A stretch of DNA of 64,000 bases from Pseudonocardia sp. MH-G8 (GTDB lineage: Bacteria; Actinomycetota; Actinomycetes; Mycobacteriales; Pseudonocardiaceae). A model generated the notes under the pieces. That model saw only the letters and a program-made list of their open reading frames with translations, was not told the DNA's origin and ran no database searches. The stretch spans positions 93,913 to 157,912 of the forward strand of contig NZ_NKYF01000022.1 in NCBI RefSeq assembly GCF_002262885.1. Reading direction: 5' to 3'. Of this stretch, positions 40,911 through 49,621 are shown one piece after another. The position numbers were made by a program, and so were the translations under genes. Positions within the stretch are counted from its first letter, which is position 1, and the number at the start of each line of letters is the position of its first letter.

Positions 40911-41692
40911 GACGGTCCTTCTACGGGTAGCGGTCGTCTACCGAATGAGGGGAATCGAGCCATGAACTGTTCGCTCGCCCGGAGAAGTCGACGGGCGTAT
41001 TCCGGCGCGTTCGAGGCGGAGGTGTCGACATCGAGCTCGCAGACCCGCCGAACGTCGCCAGGGCCCTCGATGAGCGACGCGCCGACTGCGTACCCCGCGT
41101 CGTGCAGTTCGTCGACCAGGCGTCGCTGCGTCGTCGCCAGCGGGAGGAGGACCGTCGAGACACCCAACCTCCGGGCATCGTCGCGCCAGTTGGTGTCCGG
41201 GTCCGGTACGTGCAGGGCAGTCCCCCGCGGGAGCGTCGACGACTCAGCGATGAAGTCGCTCAACGACAGTGGGTCGAAGCTGGTCACCAGGCAACGGGCT
41301 CGATCCGACCCGGTGCGGCTCTGAAGGAACTTCGCGAGTACACGGGCGGCGCGCGGCGCCTTGATCTCCACCTGGAGGAGGACGCGCGTCGCGTCGAGCG
41401 CCTCCTCGAACGTCGGAATCCGATCGCCGCAGCCCAGGTCGATGCTCTTGACCTCGTCGAACGTCAGGTCCTCGATCGCAGTGTGCAGATGCGGTGTCGG
41501 TGCTGCCGCGGTTCGCGCTGCCGTGCGGTCGTGGATGACCACGAGCACGTCGTCCCGGGTGATGCGCACGTCCAGTTCGATCTCGTCGACGCCGGCGAGT
41601 TCTGCGCCGGCGAACGACGAAAGCGTGTTCTCCGGCCAACCCGCCATGTTGCCGCGATGCCCGCACAGCACGAATGCCCGCGAGTCCGTCAT
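40907..41692 (-). CDS. Glycerophosphodiester phosphodiesterase (2)
   Basis: 261 aa. VLCGHRGNMAGWPENTLSSF, VDEIELDVRITRDDVLVVIHD and LQVEIKAP give the complete GDPD site. Clear tandem paralogue of the gene at 40143, about as long and cytoplasmic. Two copies may handle different head groups or work as a heteromer. ATG at 41692 (a GTG sits directly before it), with AAAGGACG upstream, 53 bp after the IMPase gene. Confidence 0.88.
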   Translation of the reverse strand: MTDSRAFVLCGHRGNMAGWPENTLSSFAGAELAGVDEIELDVRITRDDVLVVIHDRTAARTAAAPTPHLHTAIEDLTFDEVKSIDLGCGDRIPTFEEALDATRVLLQVEIKAPRAARVLAKFLQSRTGSDRARCLVTSFDPLSLSDFIAESSTLPRGTALHVPDPDTNWRDDARRLGVSTVLLPLATTQRRLVDELHDAGYAVGASLIEGPGDVRRVCELDVDTSASNAPEYARRLLRASEQFMARFPSFGRRPLPVEGPS

Positions 41693-41745
41693 CACACCGT
41701 CCTTTCACGTGGGGGGCGAGCGGGTGAAATGCCCGCCCGGCGTCG

Positions 41746-42576
41746 TCAGACGAGCAGCGGATCGAGCTCGTCGGCCAGCTGCCGGTCGGCGATCAGGAGG
41801 AGCTCGTTGCCGGGAGGGCCGCCGCTCGCACCGCGGACGTCGGCGCCGGCCTGCGCGGCGATCAGGGCTGCCGCGGCGTAGTCCCAGGCCGGGAGTCCGC
41901 GTTGGAAGTGGGCGTCGGTACGTCCCTCCGCCACCCCGCAGATCTCCAGCGATGCGGCCCCGACGAGTCGGAGGTCGCGAATCCGTGGCGTGAGGGCGGC
42001 GATGGTCTCGAGGACGCGTGCCCGTTGGGCGAGGTCGTACGGAATGCCGGTGGAGACGAGAGCCTTCTCGAGCGGAACCTTCGCGTTGACAAGCACCGGC
42101 CTGTCGTCGAGTCGGGCCGGGTGGCCGATCGCGGCGGTGTAGGTCACCGAGAGGGCCGGGGCGTGGACGCATCCCGCGAGGGAGGTGCGCCGCCCGTTGC
42201 CCTCTTGGACGGTCGCTGCGATGGACACCGCGTAATAGGGCGATCCGTACAGGTAGTTCACGGTCCCGTCGATGGGGTCGACGATCCAGGTGATGCCGCT
42301 CGCGCCCGCGGTCTCGCCGGTCTCCTCACCGAGGAATCCGTCCACCGGCCGGGCCGAGGTCAGTCTCTCCCGGATCAGCGCCTCCACGGCCGTGTCGGCC
42401 TGGGTGACGATGTCCAACTGGTTGGACTTCGTCGACTGCACGCTGATGCCCGTGCTCCGCATGTCTGCGGCCAGTGCGCCCGCTTCAGCGGCGACCGCGC
42501 GAGCGACGTCCAGCAGCTCCAGTGCATCGATGGTGGGCAACGTGGCCTTTCGGTCGGCTGCGGTGGGATGGCTCAT
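41746..42576 (-). CDS. Inositol monophosphatase family protein
   Basis: 276 aa. Li-sensitive phosphatase motifs: GFLGEETGE (Glu metal ligand), ITWIVDPIDGTVNYLYG (the DPxDGT signature) and LPAWDYAAAALIAAQAG (second WDxAAG-like motif). Within an operon for glycerophosphodiester uptake and cleavage it would dephosphorylate the released phosphate ester, perhaps inositol phosphate. Start overlaps the permease stop (ATGA). Confidence 0.87.
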   Translation of the reverse strand: MSHPTAADRKATLPTIDALELLDVARAVAAEAGALAADMRSTGISVQSTKSNQLDIVTQADTAVEALIRERLTSARPVDGFLGEETGETAGASGITWIVDPIDGTVNYLYGSPYYAVSIAATVQEGNGRRTSLAGCVHAPALSVTYTAAIGHPARLDDRPVLVNAKVPLEKALVSTGIPYDLAQRARVLETIAALTPRIRDLRLVGAASLEICGVAEGRTDAHFQRGLPAWDYAAAALIAAQAGADVRGASGGPPGNELLLIADRQLADELDPLLV

Positions 42577-43394
42577 TTGAGCCCGCTCCGGGCGAAGCTG
42601 GCGATGAACTGCTTCTGGAGGATCAGGAAGATGACGATCATCGGCAGGGCGGCGAGGACGCCTCCTGCCATGAGCACGTTCCAGTCCGTGGTGTCGGTGC
42701 CGCGCAGCAACGCGAGCCCGGGGCCCAGCGTGAGTTTGTCGACCGACCGGTTGACGACGATCGGCCAGAGCAGTTCTTTCCACTCGGAGAGCACCGTCAG
42801 GATCGCGAGTGAGACGAGTCCGCTGCGGGCGATCGGGACGATGATCGTGGTGAGGATGCGCAGGTGCGATGCGCCGTCGAGCCGAGCGGCCTCGACCAGT
42901 TCCCGCGGCACGCCCCGGAAGAACTGGTGGAGCAGGAACACCCCGAACACGTCGAAGACCGTCGGCAGGACCAGCGCGCCGAGCGTGTCCGTGAAGCCGA
43001 GCGCGGAGATGATGGCGAAGTTCGGGACGATGAAGATGTCTCCCGGCACCATGATCAGCGTCAGGATCAGGACGAGGACGACGCGGGCCCCGGGGACCTT
43101 GATGACGGCCAGCGCGTACGCGGCGAGCGAGCAGATCGCGAGGGTTGCGACGGCCCGGCCGACCGAGACGACGATCGTGTTGGCCAGCAGGGTCGCGAAC
43201 GGCAGGCGCTCGAACACCACTCGTGTGCCGTCGAGCGTCGGAGGTGCCGGGATCACGCTCGGCGGAACCTGGAGGGTCTGACCCGTGGTCATCAGGCCGG
43301 TGGCGACCATCCACGCGAACGGCGCCACGATCAGGAGCCCGACGACGGCGGCGGTGACGGAGGTCCACCAGCGGGAACGGTGTCGGAGCAGCAT
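42573..43394 (-). CDS. ABC sugar-type permease, UgpE/MalG family
   Basis: 273 aa, six membrane helices. EAA loop LVEAARLDGASHLRILTTII near residue 180. LLRHRSRWWTSVTAAVVGLL opens the first helix. Works with the UgpA-type permease. No ATPase gene occurs in the operon, so a shared MsiK/UgpC-type ATPase encoded elsewhere must power it. Starts within the UgpA stop (TGATG). Confidence 0.92.
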   Translation of the reverse strand: MLLRHRSRWWTSVTAAVVGLLIVAPFAWMVATGLMTTGQTLQVPPSVIPAPPTLDGTRVVFERLPFATLLANTIVVSVGRAVATLAICSLAAYALAVIKVPGARVVLVLILTLIMVPGDIFIVPNFAIISALGFTDTLGALVLPTVFDVFGVFLLHQFFRGVPRELVEAARLDGASHLRILTTIIVPIARSGLVSLAILTVLSEWKELLWPIVVNRSVDKLTLGPGLALLRGTDTTDWNVLMAGGVLAALPMIVIFLILQKQFIASFARSGLK

Positions 43395-44371
43395 CAGCCG
43401 TCCTCCCCGTAGTGGACGAACCGGCGCTGCAGCCGGAACAACACGAGGGACACGCCGAGGATGAGCACGAACAGGATCAGGGAGACTGCGGCGGCGTAAC
43501 CCCGCTGGCCGCTGCCCAGGAAGGCGAGTTGATAGTAGTAGTACAGCACGGTGATCCCGTAGTTCACCGACACCGACTGCTCCGGGGGAAGTAACAAGTA
43601 GACGACGTCGAACAGCTTGAGCGTGCTGATCGTCGTGGTGAGAACCACGAACAACAACGACGGGCTCAGCAGCGGCAGGGTGATCGAGAAGAACCGGCGC
43701 ACCGGGCCGGCTCCGTCGAGCGTGGCGGCCTCGTAGACGTCGTGCGGGATGTCCTGCAATCCGGCGAAGAGGATGATTGCCGGGACGCTGAAGGACAGGT
43801 AGACGACGATCAGCGTGACGACGACCGTGACGCCGGTGGCACTGCCGAACCAGCTGACGGGCGGGGCGCCGAGTGCATGGAGGGCGGCGTTGACGAGCCC
43901 GTAGCGGGTCTGGAACAGCCAACCGAAGACGAAGATGATCGCGGTCGGTAGGCACACCGCCGGGAGGAACACGACTGCCCGGAACGCGGACCCGCCGCGG
44001 ATCGGGTACTGCATGAGTGTCGCGCACAGGAGCGAGACCACGACGACGACGGGGACGGTGATCATGCAGAACTTCACGGTGTTCAACAGTGCGACCGCGA
44101 GCTGGGAGTCCGACAGCAACTCCTGGTAGTTCTCGAGCCCGATGAACCGCGGCGGCCCGAACGCGCCGGCCTTCGTGAACGACAACCACAGGTTGTAGCC
44201 GAACCCGTAGAAGCGGAAGACGAGGAGGCCGGCGAACAGGGGGAGCAGGAACAGGTATCCGATCCGGGCCTCCCGACGCCCGAGGGTGCGCCGTCCGGGA
44301 CCGCGTGGCAGGGGGGCCCGGCGTGAGCTCGATCGGGTGGGCGCGGGGGGAAGCGTCGTGACGCCGGTCAT
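43394..44371 (-). CDS. ABC sugar-type permease, UgpA/MalF family
   Basis: 325 aa. Basic N-terminal tail, six membrane helices starting at YLFLLPLFAGLLVF, and EAA loop VYEAATLDGAGPVRRFFSIT. Partner of the UgpE-type permease, with four-base overlap (ATGA) with the binding-protein gene upstream. Confidence 0.92.
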   Translation of the reverse strand: MTGVTTLPPAPTRSSSRRAPLPRGPGRRTLGRREARIGYLFLLPLFAGLLVFRFYGFGYNLWLSFTKAGAFGPPRFIGLENYQELLSDSQLAVALLNTVKFCMITVPVVVVVSLLCATLMQYPIRGGSAFRAVVFLPAVCLPTAIIFVFGWLFQTRYGLVNAALHALGAPPVSWFGSATGVTVVVTLIVVYLSFSVPAIILFAGLQDIPHDVYEAATLDGAGPVRRFFSITLPLLSPSLLFVVLTTTISTLKLFDVVYLLLPPEQSVSVNYGITVLYYYYQLAFLGSGQRGYAAAVSLILFVLILGVSLVLFRLQRRFVHYGEDG

Positions 44372-45651
44372 CGCAAGGCGCCGTCGAGGATCTCGTCGAT
44401 CTTCGCCGCAGCCTCGGACGGCGACAGCGACCCCGCGTAGAAGGGCCCCATCACCGTGCTGTCGATCTCCGGCAGGCTTGAGCGGGTCGCTGGATACTCC
44501 GTGGACGTGCGGAGGTAGCTCTGCTCGTGCGTCGCAGAGAGCGCGTCGGCGAGGCCGGCGAGCGCATCGTTCGCGTCCACGAACGCCGCCAGAGCGTCAC
44601 CCGAGACGTTCGCCGGCGGGCTCGCTCCCCCCTCGGCGTGCAGCACCGCTCCCGCGTCGGAGGTCAGGAACTTGATCAGTTGCCAGGCCTCCTCCTTGTG
44701 GGAGGAGTTGGCGTTCATCACGTACGCCAACCCGTTGGTGTCAGTCGCCCATGCCCCGTCGACCGACGGCGCCCGAACGACGTGGAATGTTCCGGCCGGT
44801 ACGTCGGCCTTCGACAGGAGACTGAGGTTCCAGGAGGGAATCTCGGCGATCGCGACGGTGCCGGAGATCAGGGACGACACCGCGTCGAAGTCCGCCGAAT
44901 CGGCGATCCTCGGGATCAGCTCGCGATCCTGCAGATCCTTGACGGTCTCCAGCGCCCGGGTTCCCTGGGGCGACGACACGGTGGCCTGCCCGTCCACGAC
45001 GACATCGCCGCCGAGGGAGTGGATGAGACTCGATACGCCGTTGTTGAACTGGTAGTCGTAGTACAGCGGGACATCAGCCGGCGAGGTCTGCTTCGACTTG
45101 ACCTCCTCGGCGATCCGGACCATGTCCGCCCACGTCCAACCCGCGGTGGGTACGTCCGCGACACCGAGCTCCTCGAACACCGCTGCGTTGTAGACGAACG
45201 TCCACGCATCCTGGTCCTTGGGCACCCCGTACTGCTGGCCGTCGAACTCGTAGAGGCCCGTGAGCTCCTTCGGATACGCATCGAGCGATACGACGTCGCG
45301 CTCGATGTATTCGTTCAGTGGCTCCAAGGCGCCGCCGTCGACGTAGTCAGGAGCCCTCGAGCTCTGCCACATCACATCCGGCCCCTCGCCGGCCCCCAGG
45401 GAGGCATCGAGCTTCGTGTAGTACTGATCCTGCGGGACCTGCTCGAGCGCGACGGCGATGTTCGGGTTGGCTGCTTCGAACGCATCGACTGCCTTCTGCA
45501 CGCCGGCGGTCTGGGCGGGATCCCAGATCATCAGACTCAAGTTCACGGCGCCGCCGCTGTCCGGCGAACCTGCAGAACAGCTGGTGCTGCCGGCGACGAC
45601 CGCAACCGCAGCGGCCGCGAGGAGACCTCTGAAGCGCTTGGACGAGCGCAT
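44368..45651 (-). CDS. Solute-binding lipoprotein, UgpB type
   Basis: 427 aa. Lipoprotein signal with lipobox AGSTSC (Cys25) and the family-1 extracellular fold: LMIWDPAQTAGVQKAVDAFE, GEGPDVMWQS, FEFDGQQYGVPKDQDAW-like block, and PSWNLSLLSKADVPAGTF. First gene of a seven-gene operon ending in a LacI regulator. Ligand is probably a glycerophosphodiester because two GDPD genes follow (inference). Confidence 0.9.
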   Translation of the reverse strand: MRSSKRFRGLLAAAAVAVVAGSTSCSAGSPDSGGAVNLSLMIWDPAQTAGVQKAVDAFEAANPNIAVALEQVPQDQYYTKLDASLGAGEGPDVMWQSSRAPDYVDGGALEPLNEYIERDVVSLDAYPKELTGLYEFDGQQYGVPKDQDAWTFVYNAAVFEELGVADVPTAGWTWADMVRIAEEVKSKQTSPADVPLYYDYQFNNGVSSLIHSLGGDVVVDGQATVSSPQGTRALETVKDLQDRELIPRIADSADFDAVSSLISGTVAIAEIPSWNLSLLSKADVPAGTFHVVRAPSVDGAWATDTNGLAYVMNANSSHKEEAWQLIKFLTSDAGAVLHAEGGASPPANVSGDALAAFVDANDALAGLADALSATHEQSYLRTSTEYPATRSSLPEIDSTVMGPFYAGSLSPSEAAAKIDEILDGALR

Positions 45652-46092
45652 GGGAAGGGCCTTTCAGGATAGAAGGCACGGATCCGGGGCGGTCCCAGCG
45701 ACCGCTGGGACCGGTCCCATGGTGGGACCGGTCCCAGCTTGGGGCCAAGCGCTCGGGTGCGCAACCCCGTCGCGGTCGAACTTCATGCGAACGTCGCGAC
45801 CACTTCAGGTTGCCGGCCAGCCGGAGAGGGTCGCAGCCGGAGCCGGCAGCGACCTAGGCAACCGGCGGCTGGGCGGGGGTTTCCTCGTGCTCCAACACCT
45901 GCCGTGGCGCGGATGTGCTGTCGTTCGCCAGACCGCCCGCGCCGCTTCGAAGGGCTCGTGGGCTCAGGCAGGTTCGGCCCGTGCCAGATCCTGGTTGTCC
46001 GCCAGGGCGTCGAGAGGCTCGCCCCGGTCGGTCGGGTCGCTACCTCAGGGAGACAGGCTCAGCCAAAGCCGTCTCCGACTCAAAAGCGAGGT
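45652..46092. other. 441-bp divergent/convergent intergenic region with operators
   Basis: Holds the promoter and palindromic sites of the glycerophosphodiester operon at its left end (45690-45736). The rest, up to the methyltransferase stop at 46093, shows no supported gene. Confidence 0.5.
45690..45736. promoter_or_regulatory. Three LacI-type palindromic operators
   Basis: TGGGACCGGTCCCA occurs perfectly at 45706-45719 and 45723-45736 (17 bp apart), and GGTCCCAGC(GACC)GCTGGGACC at 45691-45712 forms a third dyad overlapping the first. They lie about 40-85 bp upstream of the UgpB-type start, in the place expected for an operator-promoter. Confidence 0.8.
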
Positions 46093-46899
46093 TCAGGGCT
46101 TTCGTGCGACCACTCCATACTCATCGATCGGTTCCGGCCGGGGAACGAGCTGATCCTCGGCGACTCCCCACTGCGTCACCGGTACCGCACCTGGCGCGAC
46201 AGCTTCCAGCCCGAGCTCGGTGACCAGTTCGGTGAAATGCCACGGCCGGCGGAGATGGATCCGTGGACTCGCGGCCGCATTGTAGATGCTCGCCGCCCGG
46301 TCCATCGCTTCCGTGTCGTGCACGTTGGTGCTGTCGCAGGTGGTCAGATAGCTACCGGAGGGGAGGCCGCTGACCAGCTCCCGAACTATCGCCTTCGCTT
46401 GATCCCAATCGGCCACATGGCCCAGAATGCCCATCAGCATCAGGGCGACAGGCTGATTGAGATCAAGGGTCTTGCCGGCATCGCGAAGAATTCTCTCCGG
46501 CGCGTAAAGGTCTTCGTCGAGGTACCGGGTGACTCCCTGGGGGGTTCCTACCAGCAGGGCGCGGGCGTGAGCGAGGACGACCGGATCGTTGTCGACGTAG
46601 ACGATCTTCGATTCGGGAGCGACGCGCTGTGCCACCTGATGGGTGTTGTCCGCCGTCGGCAGCCCCGTCCCGATGTCCAGGAACTGCCGAATTCCCACCT
46701 CGCCGGCGAGGTACTCCACAGCACGAATGAGGAAACGCCGTGATTCCCTGGCCAGCTTCGGCAGTTGGGGGGTCATCGCGATGACCTCGTCGCCCACCTG
46801 CCGGTCGACCTCGTAGTTGTCCTTGCCGCCCAGCCAGTAGTTCCATACCCGCGGGGACTGCGGCGTGGTCGTATCGATACCTGGCTGTGGTTCCGTCAC
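46093..46899 (-). CDS. SAM-dependent methyltransferase, DUF574 (actinomycete) family
   Basis: 268 aa. PSPRVWNYWLGGKDNYEVDRQ-like opening (RVWNYWLGGKDNYEVDR), SAM motif FLDIGTGLPTADNTHQVA and VYVDNDPVVLAHARALL near residue 100 are typical of the large actinomycete DUF574 family. Substrate unknown. GTG at 46899 with GGAG eight bases upstream. Stands alone. Confidence 0.88.
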   Translation of the reverse strand: MTEPQPGIDTTTPQSPRVWNYWLGGKDNYEVDRQVGDEVIAMTPQLPKLARESRRFLIRAVEYLAGEVGIRQFLDIGTGLPTADNTHQVAQRVAPESKIVYVDNDPVVLAHARALLVGTPQGVTRYLDEDLYAPERILRDAGKTLDLNQPVALMLMGILGHVADWDQAKAIVRELVSGLPSGSYLTTCDSTNVHDTEAMDRAASIYNAAASPRIHLRRPWHFTELVTELGLEAVAPGAVPVTQWGVAEDQLVPRPEPIDEYGVVARKP

Positions 46900-47139
46900 G
46901 CCGTTACTCCATTTCGCGCAGTACCCAAAGCTGCCCTCGCTCGTCGAGCCTAGCGGACTGCAGTGGTCGCCTTGAGGGCTGCAGTGTGGTGGGTTTGCGG
47001 CGGCACTGAAACTCCGGGCCACTGTCAGTGCGGATCGTCGCGGACCGGCAGGGGGCAGTGCCGCCCCAAGGGGATGGACCGACAGGCCCTGCGACGCGGC
47101 GTCACGGCAGCAGCTCCTGTCACGTGAGCCGAAGCATGG

Positions 47140-47154
47140 CATAGTTATGCTATG
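47140..47154. promoter_or_regulatory. Small dyad upstream of the RidA-like gene
   Basis: CATAG/CTATG arms separated by 5 nt, in an unusually AT-rich stretch 35 bp before the ATG. Candidate operator or -10 region. Confidence 0.35.
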
Positions 47155-47188
47155 TTTTGCGATGCAGGCAGGAGAGAGGGGTAAGGCG

Positions 47189-47596
47189 ATGACCGTCAAG
47201 CTGGTGCATCCCGAAGGCGTCAACCGGGTCGAGGTCCACCACCAGGTCGCCGACACGCAGGGCTCGCGCACCGTGTACCTGGCCGGACAGGTGTCCTGGG
47301 ACACCGAGGGCAACCTCGTGGGCCGCGACGATGTCGCCGCGCAGGCCGAGAGGTGCTACCTCAACATCGCCGCCGCGCTCGACGCGGTCGGGGCGACGGC
47401 GGCCGACCTGGCCAAGGTCACCGTCTACATCGTCGACCTCGACGAGGCGAAGGCCGGCCGGTTCGTCGTCGGTCGCGATCGAGCGGCCGCGGCGCTGGGC
47501 GTCGAGTTCCAGCAGCCGAGCACCTGGATCGGGGTCACCTCGCTGGCCGCGCCGGGCTACCTCGTCGAGGTCGATGCCGTGGCCGTGCTGCCCTGA
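47189..47596 (+). CDS. RidA/YjgF-family protein
   Basis: 135 aa. VYLAGQVSWDTEGNLVGRDD, AAALDAVGATAADLAKVTVYIVD in two blocks, and the C-terminal VTSLAAPGYLVEVDAVAVL match the RidA fold. The catalytic Arg of RidA (in PxRxxVxV) is replaced by QPSTWIGV, so imine deamination is doubtful and another subgroup is likely. ATG at 47189 with GAGAGGGGTAAGG upstream. Confidence 0.85.
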   Translation: MTVKLVHPEGVNRVEVHHQVADTQGSRTVYLAGQVSWDTEGNLVGRDDVAAQAERCYLNIAAALDAVGATAADLAKVTVYIVDLDEAKAGRFVVGRDRAAAALGVEFQQPSTWIGVTSLAAPGYLVEVDAVAVLP

Positions 47597-47608
47597 GGCC
47601 GGCCGGCA

Positions 47609-47638
47609 CCAGGGGGCGACGGTGTCGCCGGCCCCTGG
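47609..47638. terminator. Bidirectional terminator between RidA-like and AKR genes
   Basis: CCAGGGGGCGAC ... GTCGCCGGCCCCTGG forms a 12-bp stem with a small bulge and a 3-nt loop, between two convergent stop codons. Confidence 0.7.
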
Positions 47639-47651
47639 CGCTGCTCGATCT

Positions 47652-48716
47652 TCAGCGGTGGGCCTGGATCTTGAGATCGCCGCGGGTCTGGGCGCGGATG
47701 TGGTCGCTGGCGAGCATGGCGTGGGGGAAGCCGAGGTCGATCGCGCTGACCTCGTCCAGGCGTGCCACCTGGGACGGGGTCAGGTCGACCTCGAGGGCCC
47801 CCAGGTTCTCCTTCAGCTGCTCGACGGTCCGGGCCCCGATGATCGGCGCGGTCACCCCCGGGTTCTGCAGGGTCCATGCGAGCCCCACCTGGGCGGGCGT
47901 GCGGCCCAGCTCGCCGGCGACCTCCTTGACCACGTCCACGATGTCGAGGGCGCGCTCGGTCACGCCGCCGAGGGCCACGTTGAAGCTCTTGCGAGCGCTC
48001 TCGCCCGCACCCGGCGTCGACGCGTTCAGGTCGTCGCGGCTGTACTTGCCGGTGAGCACCCCACCCGCCAGCGGCGACCACAGGACCGTCCCCAGTCCCA
48101 GCTCCTTCGCCATCGGGATGAGGTCGCGCTCGCCGGTGCGCTCCACCAGGTTGTACTCCAGCTGCAGTGCGGCGAGCGGCGACCAGCCGCGCAGGTCGGC
48201 GATCGTCTGCATGCGTGAGATCTGCCAGGCCGGGGTGTTGGAGATGGCCACGTAGAGGACCTTGCCCTGTCGGACCAGGTCGTCCAGGCCGCGGAGGACC
48301 TCCTCCGCCGAGGTGGTCGAGTCCCAGACGTGCAGGTAGAGCAGGTCGATGTAGTCGGTGTTCAGCTGCCGCAGGCTGGTCTCGACCGCCCCGAAGAGGC
48401 TCTTGCGGCTCGCGCCACCGGAGTTGGGGTCGTCGGGCCGGCGCAGGGTCGTGTACTTCGTGGCCAGGACCAGGCTGTCCCGCCGGTCCCGGGCGAACTC
48501 GCCGAGCATCCGCTCCGACGTGCCGTTGGTGTAGGTGACCGCGGTGTCGATGAAGTTGCCGCCGCGCTCGACGTAGAGGTCGAACAACCTCCGCGCCTCG
48601 TCCTGCTCCGCGCCCCAGCCCCATTCGTTGCCGAACGTGGCCGCCCCGAGCGCGAGCGGCGAGACCCACAGGCCAGAACGTCCCAGCTGCCGGTAGGTGT
48701 CGAGGGTGAGTGCCAT
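47652..48716 (-). CDS. Aldo/keto reductase (1)
   Basis: 354 aa TIM-barrel AKR. FIDTAVTYTNGTSE (Asp, Tyr), VLATKYTT (Lys) and DLLYLHVWD (His) form the catalytic tetrad. IIGARTVEQLKENLGAL binds NADP(H). Part of a two-gene unit with the SDR upstream on the same strand. Substrate unknown. Confidence 0.88.
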   Translation of the reverse strand: MALTLDTYRQLGRSGLWVSPLALGAATFGNEWGWGAEQDEARRLFDLYVERGGNFIDTAVTYTNGTSERMLGEFARDRRDSLVLATKYTTLRRPDDPNSGGASRKSLFGAVETSLRQLNTDYIDLLYLHVWDSTTSAEEVLRGLDDLVRQGKVLYVAISNTPAWQISRMQTIADLRGWSPLAALQLEYNLVERTGERDLIPMAKELGLGTVLWSPLAGGVLTGKYSRDDLNASTPGAGESARKSFNVALGGVTERALDIVDVVKEVAGELGRTPAQVGLAWTLQNPGVTAPIIGARTVEQLKENLGALEVDLTPSQVARLDEVSAIDLGFPHAMLASDHIRAQTRGDLKIQAHR

Positions 48717-48757
48717 CGTGGATCTCCTGTAGTTGGTCGTTGACGTGAGGGTGTGGG

Positions 48758-49483
48758 TCAGGCGCCGAGCCCGTAGCCGCCGGCCACGGTGACGTCCTGC
48801 CCGGTGACGTAGGCGGCGGCGTCCGAGGCGAGGAAGGCGACGACCTCGGCGACCTCGTGGCTGGTTCCGAAGCGCTCGAACGGGATCCGGCTGCGCATGG
48901 CGTCCCGGCCGCTCTGGGGAATTCCGAGCTTGTCGAACAGCGGGGTCTCGGTCGCCCCCGGACTCACGGTGTTGACGCGGATCCGGCGCGGCGCCAGTTC
49001 GAGGGCGAGCGAGGGCATCATCGCCAGCAGGGCACCGCGCGTCGCGGCCCCCATCGTGGCGCCCGGGCTGCCGCGCCGGGACCCGATGCCCACGGTGAGG
49101 ACGATCGAGCCGCCGTCGTTCATGAGCGGCAGGGCCTTCTGGAGCGTGAAGTACTGGCCCTTGAAGTTGATGTCGACCTGCTCGTCGAACGACTCCTCCG
49201 TGACGTCGGCGACCGGTGCCGGCCGGAAGATCCCGGCGTTGAGGAACAGCACGTCGAGCGATCCGAACCGCTCGGTCACCGTCGCCACGAGGGCGTCGGT
49301 GCCGGCCAGGTCCCGGGCGTCGGAGCGCACGACGAGCACGTCGTCGGGAAGCTCCCGTCCCGCCCGCTCCACCGAGTCGGGGTTCTGTCCGGTGAGAACG
49401 ACCTGGTAGCCACGGGAGTGCAACAGCTCGGCGGTCGCTCGCCCGATTCCGGTCGTGCCACCGGTGATGAGTGCTGTGGGCAT
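48758..49483 (-). CDS. SDR-family protein lacking the catalytic Tyr-Lys
   Basis: 241 aa. Intact dinucleotide loop ALITGGTTGIGRAT and NAGIF motif, but in the place of YxxxK the sequence reads GATMGAATRGAL, giving Gly145 and Arg149 instead of Tyr and Lys. Ser135 may remain. It is either a non-enzymatic NAD(P)-binding protein or uses another mechanism. First gene of the AKR unit, divergent from a TetR gene with repeated operator motifs between. Confidence 0.82.
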   Translation of the reverse strand: MPTALITGGTTGIGRATAELLHSRGYQVVLTGQNPDSVERAGRELPDDVLVVRSDARDLAGTDALVATVTERFGSLDVLFLNAGIFRPAPVADVTEESFDEQVDINFKGQYFTLQKALPLMNDGGSIVLTVGIGSRRGSPGATMGAATRGALLAMMPSLALELAPRRIRVNTVSPGATETPLFDKLGIPQSGRDAMRSRIPFERFGTSHEVAEVVAFLASDAAAYVTGQDVTVAGGYGLGA

Positions 49484-49528
49484 GACGTGCCTTTCGTCGG
49501 GAGGGGCGGATCGGGCGTCGTCGCCAAG

Positions 49529-49578
49529 CGGGGAGGTCCCCGCTTCAGCGACTGTACACTCAACCGGAGAGGTCCCCG
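49529..49578. promoter_or_regulatory. Paired TetR operator motifs
   Basis: CGGGGAGGTCCCCG (49529-49542) and CGGAGAGGTCCCCG (49565-49578), near-palindromes 36 bp apart between the divergent SDR and TetR genes. Confidence 0.6.
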
Positions 49579-49621
49579 ATTCGCCCCGCGCCCCTACTCG
49601 ACACTCCTGATCGCGAAGGTC

